Of a DNA stretch of 8,297 nucleotides, positions 1-6,114 are shown piece by piece. Origin of the DNA: Nocardioidaceae bacterium (GTDB lineage Bacteria; Actinomycetota; Actinomycetes; Propionibacteriales; Nocardioidaceae); NCBI GenBank assembly GCA_025966335.1, contig JAICRS010000129.1, forward strand, positions 1-8,297, in the 5' to 3' direction. A model generated the notes under the pieces. The model was not told the DNA's origin. It did no database searches and worked only from the letters and a program-made list of their open reading frames with translations. Each line of letters opens with the position of its first letter. The stretch's first letter is position 1. The position numbers and the translations under genes are program-made.

Positions 1-1574
1 GCCCCGATCCGCGCGGGCTCGCGATGCCGCACGGCCCGCACGGCTGGTCACAGGTGTTCGACCCGGCCGACTTCACCTGGGCCGACGGTGGATGGGCCGG
101 GACCGAGCTCGCCGGCGCCGTCATCTACGAGCTGCACGTCGGCACGTTCACCGAGGAGGGGACGCTCGACTCCGCCATCGAACGGCTCGGCCACCTGGCC
201 GATCTCGGCGTCACCCTGGTCGAGCTGCTGCCGCTCGCGCCGTTCCCCGGCAAGCACGGCTGGGGGTACGACGGGGTGGCGCCGTTCGCGGTGCACGAGG
301 CGTACGGCGGGCCCGCCGCCCTGCAACGGTTCGTCGACGCGGCGCACGGTCGCGGCCTCGGGGTTTGCCTGGACGTGGTCTACAACCATCTCGGGCCGGA
401 CGGGAACTACCTCGAGGAGTTCGGCCCGTACCTGACCGACCGGCACGAGACGCCCTGGGGGCGGGCACTGAACCTGGACGCACCCGGCAGTGACCCGGTC
501 CGCCGGTGGGTGCTGGACAACGTCGCCCAGTGGCAGGTCGAGTTCCACCTCGACGCGCTGCGCCTGGACGCGGTGCACGAGCTGCACGACGACCGGGCCC
601 TGCACCTGCTCGAGGAGATGTCGCGCGAGGTCGATGCGCGGGCCGAGCGGACCGGCCGACCGATGTGGCTGATCGCGGAGTCGGACCGCAACGACCCGGG
701 CACGGTCACCCCGCGGGGCGCCGGCAGCACGGTGCGCGGGCTGGGGCTGCACGCCCAGTGGGCCGACGACGTGCACCACGCGCTGCACGTCGCCCTGACC
801 GGCGAGAGCCAGGGCTACTACGCCGACTTCGCCGGCGCGGACGCCCTCGGCAAGGTGATGCGCAGCCCGTTCTTCCACGACGGCACCTGGTCGTCGTTCC
901 GGGGACGCAGGCACGGCCGTCCGGTCGACCCGGCGAGCGTGTCCGGGCACCGGTTCGTGGCGTCGCTGCAGACCCACGACCAGGTCGGCAACCGGGCCGT
1001 GGGGGACCGGCTGTCCTCGAACCTCAGCCCGGGCCTGCTCGCGTGCGGTGCCGCGATCCTGCTCACCGCGCCGTGGACCCCGATGCTGTTCATGGGCGAG
1101 GAGTGGGGTGCGCGGACACCCTGGCAGTACTTCACCGACCACACCGACCCGCAGCTCGCGGACGCCGTACGCCAGGGTCGGCGCGCGGAGTTCGCGGCGC
1201 ACGGGTGGGACGAGGCGCAGGTGCCCGACCCGCAGGACCCGGCCACCTTCGAACGTTCGAAGCTGGACTGGTCCGAGCCGGTGCACGACCCGCACGCCCG
1301 GCTGCTCGGCTGGTACCGCGACCTGATCTGCCTGCGCCGCGACCGCCCCGACCTGCACGGCGGTCGGCTCGACGAGGTGTCGGTCACCCACGACGCCGAC
1401 CAGGGAACCTTCCTGATGCGGCGCGGTGAGCACCAGGTAGCGGTGAACCTGTCCGAGAGCGCGCGCACCTTCGAGGTCTCCGGCCGGGTGCTGCTCAGCT
1501 GGGACCAAGGGGTCACCATCGGCGAGCGCGGCCTCGAGCTGCCGGCTCACTCCGCTGCAGTGCTCACTGACTGA
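1..1574 (+). CDS. treZ: malto-oligosyltrehalose trehalohydrolase, 5' end outside window
   Basis: TreZ, a cytoplasmic GH13 enzyme, hydrolyses maltooligosyl-trehalose made by TreY to release trehalose. The frame is open from base 3, reading PRSARARMPHGPHGWS, which resembles the family's linker between the N-terminal carbohydrate-binding-like domain and the barrel. The ATG at 24 is therefore an internal Met and about 90-100 residues are probably missing. Counting from that Met, the GH13 blocks appear in order: LDVVYNHLGPDGNYL (116-130), LRLDAVHEL with nucleophile Asp182, LIAES with acid/base Glu219, and LQTHDQVGNR (315-324) with the transition-state His-Asp pair. The substrate-loop signature HGWGYDGVAPF is at 78-88. 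The end, with a C-terminal beta domain finishing in LPAHSAAVLTD, looks complete. treX and treY usually lie beside treZ, so the upstream neighbour is probably treY, but this cannot be seen. A plain GH13 branching enzyme is less likely given the trehalohydrolase-type linker and substrate-loop signature. Confidence 0.94.
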   Translation, partial: PDPRGLAMPHGPHGWSQVFDPADFTWADGGWAGTELAGAVIYELHVGTFTEEGTLDSAIERLGHLADLGVTLVELLPLAPFPGKHGWGYDGVAPFAVHEAYGGPAALQRFVDAAHGRGLGVCLDVVYNHLGPDGNYLEEFGPYLTDRHETPWGRALNLDAPGSDPVRRWVLDNVAQWQVEFHLDALRLDAVHELHDDRALHLLEEMSREVDARAERTGRPMWLIAESDRNDPGTVTPRGAGSTVRGLGLHAQWADDVHHALHVALTGESQGYYADFAGADALGKVMRSPFFHDGTWSSFRGRRHGRPVDPASVSGHRFVASLQTHDQVGNRAVGDRLSSNLSPGLLACGAAILLTAPWTPMLFMGEEWGARTPWQYFTDHTDPQLADAVRQGRRAEFAAHGWDEAQVPDPQDPATFERSKLDWSEPVHDPHARLLGWYRDLICLRRDRPDLHGGRLDEVSVTHDADQGTFLMRRGEHQVAVNLSESARTFEVSGRVLLSWDQGVTIGERGLELPAHSAAVLTD

Positions 1575-1578
1575 GGCG

Positions 1579-1617
1579 CCGGCACACCCGGGCACCACAA
1601 CCGCACTTGTGTGCCGG
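1579..1617 (+). terminator. possible weak treZ terminator hairpin
   Basis: CCGGCACAC (1579-1587) pairs perfectly with GTGTGCCGG (1609-1617), giving a 9-bp stem with a 21-nt loop just after the treZ stop codon. No T-tract follows. The right arm is also part of the repeat unit at 1608-1624, so the pairing may reflect the repeat rather than a terminator. Confidence 0.25.
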
Positions 1618-1675
1618 AGTTGTACGCCTGCGCGCCGCGACCGTGTAATTCCGGCACACATGTGCTGGAGTTGCA
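1608..1675. repeat. three-copy 15-17-bp repeat in alternating orientation
   Basis: Unit A on the plus strand reads TGTGTGCCGGAGTTGTA (1608-1624). Unit B is inverted: the minus strand across 1660-1644 reads TGTGTGCCGGAATTACA. Unit C on the plus strand reads TGTGCTGGAGTTGCA (1661-1675). A and B match at 14 of 17 positions, including 11 uninterrupted (1608-1618 against 1650-1660). A and C match at 13 of 15. B and C form a head-to-head imperfect palindrome with 12 of 15 pairs and a 2-nt centre, containing the perfect palindrome CACATGTG (1657-1664). The array fills the gap between treZ and the GH3 lipoprotein gene. It could be a regulator binding array, an RNA hairpin or a dispersed intergenic repeat; the sequence alone does not decide. 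Confidence 0.7.
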
Positions 1676-1704
1676 GCGGTCGGAGGGGCTGCGACACTGG
1701 ACCC
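1671..1704 (+). promoter_or_regulatory. possible leaderless promoter of the GH3 lipoprotein gene
   Basis: TTGCAG (1671-1676) and GACACT (1693-1698) lie 16 bp apart and loosely fit -35 and actinobacterial -10 (TAnnnT) elements. A transcript would start about 7 nt downstream, at the GTG at 1705, giving a leaderless mRNA. This would explain the poor ribosome-binding site: the only purine-rich stretch, GGAGGGG (1682-1688), is 16 nt from the start, which is too far for normal spacing. The -35 overlaps repeat unit C. This is a weak motif match and is inference only. Confidence 0.25.
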
Positions 1705-3399
1705 GTGATCACCAGCCGAGCCGCCGGACTTGCCGCGCTGTGCCTCGCGCTGACGCTCACCGGTTGCTCGACCGGCGACGCTCCCGAGGGAGACCGGCCC
1801 GGCGAGGGCCGAGGTACGGCGGGTCTGGCAGCGGGAACCCCGACCGCGACGGAGCAGCCGACCACCACACCCGAGCCGGCCGAGACGGAGACACAGCGGC
1901 AGACCCGGGCACCGGCGCCACGGATGTCGATCGGCACCGGCTGGGGTCCGACCCGGGCCGAGATCCACCGGGCACGGCAGCTGGTGTCCCGGCTGAGCCT
2001 GCGTGAGCTGGCCGGACAGGTCATCGTGGCCAGGTACGACGGGACGCGTGCGCCCCGGTCGCTGGTGAACGGGCTGCACCTCGGCGGCGTCATCGTGTTC
2101 GACGACAACATCACCGGAACCGACCAGATCCGGCGCAGCAACCGCGCGCTACAACGGTCCGCGCGGCGGGACGGGCGTCGGTGGCCGGTGTTCATCGGCG
2201 TCGACCAGGAGGGCGGCATCGTCGAGCGCGTCAAGGACGAGGCCACCCGGTTCCCGACCTTCATGACCGCCGGCGCGGCCCGCGACCCGCGCCTGACCCG
2301 ACGCGCCTACGCCGCCAGCGGTGCCGAGCTGGCCGACCTCGGCTTCACCGTCGACTTCGCCCCCGACGGCGACGTCACCTCCGGGCCCGGCGATCCCACG
2401 ATCGGGTCCCGCTCGGCGGGCAGCCGGCCGCGGCTGGTCGCGCGGCAGATGAACGCCGCGGTGGACGGCTTCCTGTCCTCGGGGATCCTGCCGGTGATCA
2501 AGCACTTCCCGGGCCACGGGTCGGTCCCCGCCGACAGCCACCAGGAGCTGCCGGTGCAGGACAAGTCGCTGCGCCGGCTGATGCGCACGGACCTGGTGCC
2601 GTTCCGGGCCGGCGTGGCGGACGGGATCTCCGCGGTGATGGTGGCCCACATCGACGTCCGCGCCGTGCACGCGGGGATGCCGTCGTCGCTGTCGCGCCAG
2701 GTCGTCACCGGCCTGCTCCGGAAGCGCCTCGGCTTCGACGGCCTGGTGGTCACCGATGCCCTGAACATGCAGGCGGTCACCGACCGGTTCGGCAGCGCGG
2801 CGTCCGCCGTACGCGCGCTCCGGGCCGGCGTCGACGTGCTGCTGATGCCGCCGGACCCGCGTGCCGCCCGGGACGGGATCGTCCGAGCGGTGCGCAGCGG
2901 AGCGCTGGACCGGGTCCGCCTCCGCCAGGCGGCGATCCGCCAGGTCGCGATCCTGCTGCACCAGCGCAAGGTCACGCCGGAGACGGCGAGGCGAGTCGGC
3001 ACGAGTGACGGGATCTCGCGGCGGTTCTCGGCCGCCGCGGTCACCGTGGTCAGCGGTCCGTGTCGAGGCCGACTCGTCGGTTCGTCGGTGCGTGCGCTCG
3101 GGACCGCCGACGCGGTGGCACGGTTCAACGCCGCGGCCCGGCGTGCCGGGCTCGGCACCGGCGCGGGTACGACGGTCGCGCTGGTCGGCTACGGCGGATC
3201 CGGCCGGCAGGCCGATGTCGTGATCAGCACCGACGCGCCCTACGTCCTCGGTGCGAGCACCGCCGGCACGGCCAAGATCGCGCTCTACGGTGACACCCCC
3301 GGAGCGATGCGGGCGCTGATGCCGGTCCTGCTCGGCAAGGCGAGGGCCCCGGGACGGCTGCCGGTCCGGGTGGCCGGCGTGGCCCGCACGGGCTGCTAG
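1705..3399 (+). CDS. nagZ: secreted GH3 lipoprotein, NagZ-type beta-N-acetylglucosaminidase
   Basis: The protein is a predicted membrane-anchored exo-beta-N-acetylglucosaminidase that removes GlcNAc from peptidoglycan fragments outside the cytoplasmic membrane, like Bacillus subtilis NagZ and mycobacterial LpqI. I chose the GTG at 1705 (564 aa) because it puts a compact lipoprotein signal first: basic start, hydrophobic core, lipobox LTGC with Cys21. The longer open frame from 1609 only reads through the intergenic repeat. A Pro/Thr/Glu-rich linker (about 22-75) precedes the GH3 barrel. NagZ hallmarks are DQEGG (167-171), IGSRS (233-237), KHFPGHG (266-272), the DSH catalytic dyad (Asp277, His279) and VTDALNM with nucleophile Asp351. 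A further C-terminal domain (about 445-564) carries the only two other mature cysteines, Cys453 and the terminal Cys564. It is probably co-transcribed with the next gene, 7 nt away. The family call is firm; substrate is inferred from the NagZ motif. Confidence 0.88.
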   Translation: MITSRAAGLAALCLALTLTGCSTGDAPEGDRPGEGRGTAGLAAGTPTATEQPTTTPEPAETETQRQTRAPAPRMSIGTGWGPTRAEIHRARQLVSRLSLRELAGQVIVARYDGTRAPRSLVNGLHLGGVIVFDDNITGTDQIRRSNRALQRSARRDGRRWPVFIGVDQEGGIVERVKDEATRFPTFMTAGAARDPRLTRRAYAASGAELADLGFTVDFAPDGDVTSGPGDPTIGSRSAGSRPRLVARQMNAAVDGFLSSGILPVIKHFPGHGSVPADSHQELPVQDKSLRRLMRTDLVPFRAGVADGISAVMVAHIDVRAVHAGMPSSLSRQVVTGLLRKRLGFDGLVVTDALNMQAVTDRFGSAASAVRALRAGVDVLLMPPDPRAARDGIVRAVRSGALDRVRLRQAAIRQVAILLHQRKVTPETARRVGTSDGISRRFSAAAVTVVSGPCRGRLVGSSVRALGTADAVARFNAAARRAGLGTGAGTTVALVGYGGSGRQADVVISTDAPYVLGASTAGTAKIALYGDTPGAMRALMPVLLGKARAPGRLPVRVAGVARTGC

Positions 3400-3406
3400 G
3401 CCCGCG

Positions 3407-4354
3407 ATGCGTCTGCGGCCCGCGGTCGTCCTGGCCGGCCTGGTCGCGCTGCTGCTCTGCGTCGCCGTGTGGCAGGGCACGAGCTCGGAACCCGGGCGGG
3501 AAACGAACGGACAGTCGGCGGAACGCAGCCGACCGGCGCAGCCGAGCACCAGCCCTGGAGAGCCGACGAGCAGCCGCAGTCCCGACGCCCTGCGGGACGG
3601 CCGCCGGATCTGGGTCGCGCCGCTGCCGTCGGCCGAGAGCGGACTGCCCACGACATCGGGGCCGCTCCCGCGACATCTGCGGGTCGACCGGGCCTACCCG
3701 CCATTGCGCGCCGGAGCGGTGCAGCGCGCGGTGATGGTGCTCGGTGTCGTCGGCGACACCGCGGTCCTCGACCGGCTGCTGGTCCTCGACGAGTCGGGGC
3801 AGGTCTTCGAGCTCGACCTCGGGCCGCTGATGAGCCCAGGTGGACCGACGCTGTCGCGGGGTGCGCTGTCCCCGGACGGGACCCGGCTGGCACTCGGCCG
3901 GACCGGGGCGTACGTCGTGGTGGACCTGCGGGCGCCTGTTCGGCAGACGGTCCACGCGACCGGTGGCAGCACCAGCGAGCTCTCCTGGGAGGACGGCGCG
4001 GTCGTGACGCGGGCGAGGAACCGGGTCGCGGCGGACACGCGGACGGCCGAGCTCACCGTCGGCATCGCCGGGATCGAGGGGCTGGCAGTCCGCGGAGGCC
4101 AGGCGAGCGCGATCGCCGTGACCGGCGACGGCAAGGCGTTGCTGGTGCTCGACGGTGACCGGACCGGGACCTGCTGCGCGGTGGCCGGCTGGCTGGACCC
4201 GGACCGGGTGCTCTACGAGTCGCGGACCGGTCCTCGGCTGCACCTGCTCGCCTGGCACACCGGGACCGGGCGGGTGTCGCTGGTGTCGACCGTGGAGCCG
4301 GCCGTCTCGAACGACTCGTACCTGCTGACCAGCTACGCCCGGCTCGGTGCCTGA
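3407..4354 (+). CDS. membrane-anchored or secreted protein of unknown function, possible beta-propeller fold
   Basis: I do not recognise this 315-aa protein. It starts with MRLRP and a hydrophobic helix (about 6-22) that would be a Sec signal or signal anchor; ALLLC does not fit a lipobox. A Ser/Pro/Glu-rich linker (about 24-62) would hold the rest outside the membrane. The remainder is rich in short beta-like strands. LSPDGTRLALGRTGAYVVVDL (155-175, split here as LSPDGTRLAL and GRTGAYVVVDL) resembles blades of TolB/WD40-type propellers, and AVTGDGKALLVLDGD (237-251) looks similar, so a partial propeller is possible. Cys256 and Cys257 are adjacent. The ATG lies 7 nt after the GH3 gene's stop with no clear Shine-Dalgarno, suggesting translational coupling and a shared envelope role. 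No catalytic motif is visible. Confidence concerns the gene being real, not its function. Confidence 0.8.
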   Translation: MRLRPAVVLAGLVALLLCVAVWQGTSSEPGRETNGQSAERSRPAQPSTSPGEPTSSRSPDALRDGRRIWVAPLPSAESGLPTTSGPLPRHLRVDRAYPPLRAGAVQRAVMVLGVVGDTAVLDRLLVLDESGQVFELDLGPLMSPGGPTLSRGALSPDGTRLALGRTGAYVVVDLRAPVRQTVHATGGSTSELSWEDGAVVTRARNRVAADTRTAELTVGIAGIEGLAVRGGQASAIAVTGDGKALLVLDGDRTGTCCAVAGWLDPDRVLYESRTGPRLHLLAWHTGTGRVSLVSTVEPAVSNDSYLLTSYARLGA

Positions 4355-4361
4355 CTCAGGC
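4349..4361. terminator. short palindrome across both convergent stop codons, weak bidirectional terminator candidate
   Basis: GCCTGACTCAGGC is a perfect 6+1+6 palindrome in which the plus-strand TGA (4352-4354) and the minus-strand TGA (4356-4358) are mirror images. As RNA it would form only a 5-bp stem with a 3-nt loop, and no T-tract follows on either side, so termination is speculative. Confidence 0.25.
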
Positions 4362-4736
4362 GGTGGCGGCGCGCTCCTCGGCGCTGCGCAGCACGCAGAA
4401 CTCGTTGCCCTCGGGGTCGGCGAGCACCGCCCACCCGGTGCCGTCCGCGTTCCGCTGGTCGTCGACCATGCTCGCGCCCAGGGTGAGCAGGCGGTCGACC
4501 TCCCGGTCCCGGAGCTCTCGCGGCTGCAGGCACAGGTGCATCCGGTTCTTGACGGTCTTCGGCTCGGGGACCCGGATGAACAGCAGGGTCTGCCCGCTGT
4601 CGAGGTCGAACCCCACCTCGTCGTCGCCGGGGGAGTCCGCGGGGTCCATCGGGGTGTCGAGCACCTGGCTCCAGAACTCGCACAGCGAGTAGGGGTCGGC
4701 GCAGTCCATGGAGATGTTCTGGATGATCGAGGCCAT
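4356..4736 (-). CDS. VOC family (glyoxalase/bleomycin-resistance-like) protein
   Basis: A 126-aa cytoplasmic single-domain protein of the vicinal oxygen chelate superfamily, closest in style to the Glyoxalase_6 type. The N-terminal strand and helix read MASIIQNISMDCADPYSLCE followed by FWSQVLD. The second half has KNRMHLCLQ with His67, then GWAVLADPEGNEFCVL (101-116) with Glu112. These are the usual positions of metal-binding residues, but the second metal pair is not obvious, so enzymatic activity is uncertain. The chosen ATG gives the normal family N-terminus; GAGG directly abuts it and is too close for an ideal Shine-Dalgarno. It starts 20 nt after the methyltransferase stop on the same strand, so the two are probably co-transcribed. 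Substrate is unknown. Confidence 0.88.
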   Translation of the reverse strand: MASIIQNISMDCADPYSLCEFWSQVLDTPMDPADSPGDDEVGFDLDSGQTLLFIRVPEPKTVKNRMHLCLQPRELRDREVDRLLTLGASMVDDQRNADGTGWAVLADPEGNEFCVLRSAEERAATA

Positions 4737-4756
4737 CCTCGCAGTCTGGCAGCCGG

Positions 4757-5932
4757 TCAGAAGGGCCGGACCAGCAGTGCCGTGCCCCGGCCGGCGACCC
4801 GGGTGAGTACGACGGTCGCCTCCCCGTCGCCCTTGAGGGCGAGCCGTTTCCTCAGCTCGTCGGGCACCACGTTCACGCCGCGCTTCTTGATCGTCAGCCG
4901 GCCGATGTTGCGCGCCCGCAGCGCCGCCCGGAGCGACTTCTCCTTGTAGGGAAGGGCCTCGAGCACCTGGTAGGAGCGGGCGAACGGGGTGCTGAACGAC
5001 TGGTCGCTGGTCACGTAGGCGATGTGCTCGTCGAGCAGGCCGCCGTTCACCCCGGCCGCGACCGCGGTGACCAGGCCGGCCCGGATCACCGCGCCGTCGG
5101 GCTCGTAGAGGTAGCCCTGCACTCCGCGCACCGACTGCTCGCCGGGGTCGTCCTCGTCGGTCAGTGTGGCCAGCCCGGTGGAGCGGATCACGGTGGCCCG
5201 GCGCCGGACGGTCGCCAGCGTCGGCGACCACAGCGCCGCCTCCTTCACCTCGCCCTCGTCGCTGACCCACTCGGCCTCGACCCCGTCCGGGACCAGGTCG
5301 TGCGGTATGCCGGGCGCCACCTTGACGCAGGAGGCGCGTTGAAGCAGCGACAGGACGAACGGCCACGGGGGCGAGTAGGCGTTGACGTCGAAGACCCGGC
5401 CCCGGGCGGTACGACGGGCGGGGTCGGCGAAGACCACGCCGAACCCGGCCAGGTCGAGGGCGGTGCCGTCGGCGACCTGGACCGCGCCGCCGAGGCCGAG
5501 CGCGTCGAGGTTGGCGCGGGCCACCTCGACCCGGAGCGGGTCCTGGTCGACGCCGGCGGCGGTGAGGCCGGCCCGGGCGAACGCGACCAGGTCACCGCCG
5601 ATGCCACAGCCCAGGTCGAGCACCGAGCTGGGTGCCGCAGCGGCGAGACGGGCCGCGCGGTGCTCCGCGACCCGGAGGCGAGTGGCCTGCTCCAGACCCT
5701 CGGGGGTGAAGTACATCCGGTCGGCGAGGTCCGCGAACTTCGCGCGCGCCCGAGTCCGCAGCTCCACCTGGGTCAGCGCGGCCGCGGCATGCTCGGGAGT
5801 CGCCTCCCGGCGCAGCGCGGTGGTGGTCCGGACCAGGTCGGAGGTACCCGGTCCGCCGTACAGCCCGGCGGCCCGCTCCAGCAGCGACTGGCCCTCGGAG
5901 GTGAGCAACCACCGGAACGCGTCGAGATCCAC
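4757..5932 (-). CDS. class I SAM-dependent methyltransferase with THUMP-like C-terminal domain
   Basis: A 391-aa Rossmann-fold methyltransferase of a mostly uncharacterised actinobacterial family. An N-terminal helical region (1-95) includes MYFTPEGLEQAT (73-84). Motif I, VLDLGCGIGGD, is at 104-114 and the ribose-binding acidic residue is Asp129 in GVDQDP. VFADPARR (167-174) takes the place of the (N/D)PP(Y/F) catalytic loop of amino-group methyltransferases acting on nucleic acid or protein. The tail (about 318-391), with LPYKEKSLRAALRARNIG and LTIKKRGVNV, is basic and matches my memory of the THUMP-like domain, which suggests RNA binding. The start is GTG at 5932: no other ATG, GTG or TTG lies between it and the in-frame TAG upstream. 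No Shine-Dalgarno is visible. It is divergent from groES; the first CIRCE begins 10 bp from this start. RNA as substrate is inference; the methyltransferase fold is clear. Confidence 0.9.
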   Translation of the reverse strand: MDLDAFRWLLTSEGQSLLERAAGLYGGPGTSDLVRTTTALRREATPEHAAAALTQVELRTRARAKFADLADRMYFTPEGLEQATRLRVAEHRAARLAAAAPSSVLDLGCGIGGDLVAFARAGLTAAGVDQDPLRVEVARANLDALGLGGAVQVADGTALDLAGFGVVFADPARRTARGRVFDVNAYSPPWPFVLSLLQRASCVKVAPGIPHDLVPDGVEAEWVSDEGEVKEAALWSPTLATVRRRATVIRSTGLATLTDEDDPGEQSVRGVQGYLYEPDGAVIRAGLVTAVAAGVNGGLLDEHIAYVTSDQSFSTPFARSYQVLEALPYKEKSLRAALRARNIGRLTIKKRGVNVVPDELRKRLALKGDGEATVVLTRVAGRGTALLVRPF

Positions 5933-5942
5933 GCCCAGCAGT

Positions 5943-5969
5943 CTGGCACTCGACTTGACCGAGTGCTAA
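5943..5969. promoter_or_regulatory. CIRCE element 1 (HrcA operator)
   Basis: The half-sites are CTGGCACTC (5943-5951) and GAGTGCTAA (5961-5969), separated by exactly 9 bp. The consensus is TTAGCACTC-N9-GAGTGCTAA; the left arm matches 7 of 9 and the right arm 9 of 9. HrcA binding here would cover the groES -35 hexamer, which lies inside the 9-bp spacer. The element begins 10 bp from the GTG of the divergent methyltransferase gene. Confidence 0.93.
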
Positions 5970-5983
5970 TCGCGCAATAGATT
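5955..5983 (+). promoter_or_regulatory. groES-groEL promoter, sigma-70 type
   Basis: The -35 hexamer TTGACC (5955-5960, 5 of 6 to TTGACA) and the -10 hexamer TAGATT (5978-5983, 4 of 6 to TATAAT) are separated by the ideal 17 bp. Transcription would start near 5990, inside the left arm of the second CIRCE, leaving a leader of about 130 nt before groES. The -35 lies inside CIRCE 1, so repression by HrcA occlusion is expected. Confidence 0.8.
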
Positions 5984-5987
5984 CTGG

Positions 5988-6014
5988 TTAGCACTCTCAC
6001 CCCGAGGGTGCCAG
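5988..6014. promoter_or_regulatory. CIRCE element 2 (HrcA operator), degenerate right arm
   Basis: The left arm TTAGCACTC (5988-5996) is a perfect consensus match. After exactly 9 bp the right arm GGGTGCCAG (6006-6014) matches GAGTGCTAA at 6 of 9. The element covers the expected transcription start, so it would also be present in the mRNA leader. Two CIRCE copies on one groE promoter are compatible with tight HrcA control. Confidence 0.75.
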
Positions 6015-6089
6015 CGCTTGTGAAACCGGACGACCCCCGCGACGGCGTACGGCGGAGCAGGCACATGCTCTCTCAAGACAAGTGAATCC

Positions 6090-6104
6090 TCTCGAAATAC
6101 GAGA
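6090..6104 (+). other. small hairpin in the groES leader next to the ribosome-binding site
   Basis: TCTCG (6090-6094) pairs with CGAGA (6100-6104) around the loop AAATA, ending 4 nt before the groES Shine-Dalgarno. The surrounding leader (about 6064-6107) is clearly A/T-richer than the rest of the window. The 5-bp stem is weak and does not itself cover the ribosome-binding site. Confidence 0.35.
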
Positions 6105-6108
6105 AAGT

Positions 6109-6114
6109 GGAGGT
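6109..6114 (+). promoter_or_regulatory. groES ribosome-binding site, decides the start
   Basis: GGAGGT ends 7 nt before the GTG at 6122, which is ideal spacing. The alternative GTG at 6107 overlaps this Shine-Dalgarno and would add five residues (MEVDI) not expected in GroES, so 6122 is preferred. Confidence 0.85.

Noticed and set aside
1609..1704. Upstream extension of the GH3 lipoprotein reading frame
   Set aside because: It reads through the inverted repeats, is Cys/Arg-rich and would bury the lipoprotein signal peptide. The start at 1705 fits the signal and lipobox.
48..2264. Long open frame on the minus strand (738 codons) across treZ and the gap
   Set aside because: It is antisense to treZ with its clear GH13 motifs. 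Long antisense frames are expected at this GC content, and the translation is low-complexity R/V/G/A with no domain.
2149..3651. Minus-strand open frame (500 codons) across the GH3 gene
   Set aside because: It is a shadow of the GH3 gene with arginine- and alanine-rich, motif-free translation; the plus frame holds the catalytic motifs.
3224..4258. Minus-strand open frame (344 codons) opposite the unknown envelope protein
   Set aside because: The plus frame has a signal-anchor, linker and ordered strands and abuts its operon neighbour. The minus frame is R/P/G-rich without motifs.
5024..5980. Plus-strand open frame (318 codons) opposite the methyltransferase
   Set aside because: It is antisense to an intact methyltransferase with motif I; its composition and lack of motifs mark it as a shadow, and it runs into the CIRCE region.
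5961..5996. GAGTGCTAA and TTAGCACTC read as one outward-spaced CIRCE or terminator hairpin
   Set aside because: The N18 spacing is not that of CIRCE; each arm belongs to its own N9-spaced element, and the stretch holds the -10 rather than a transcript end.
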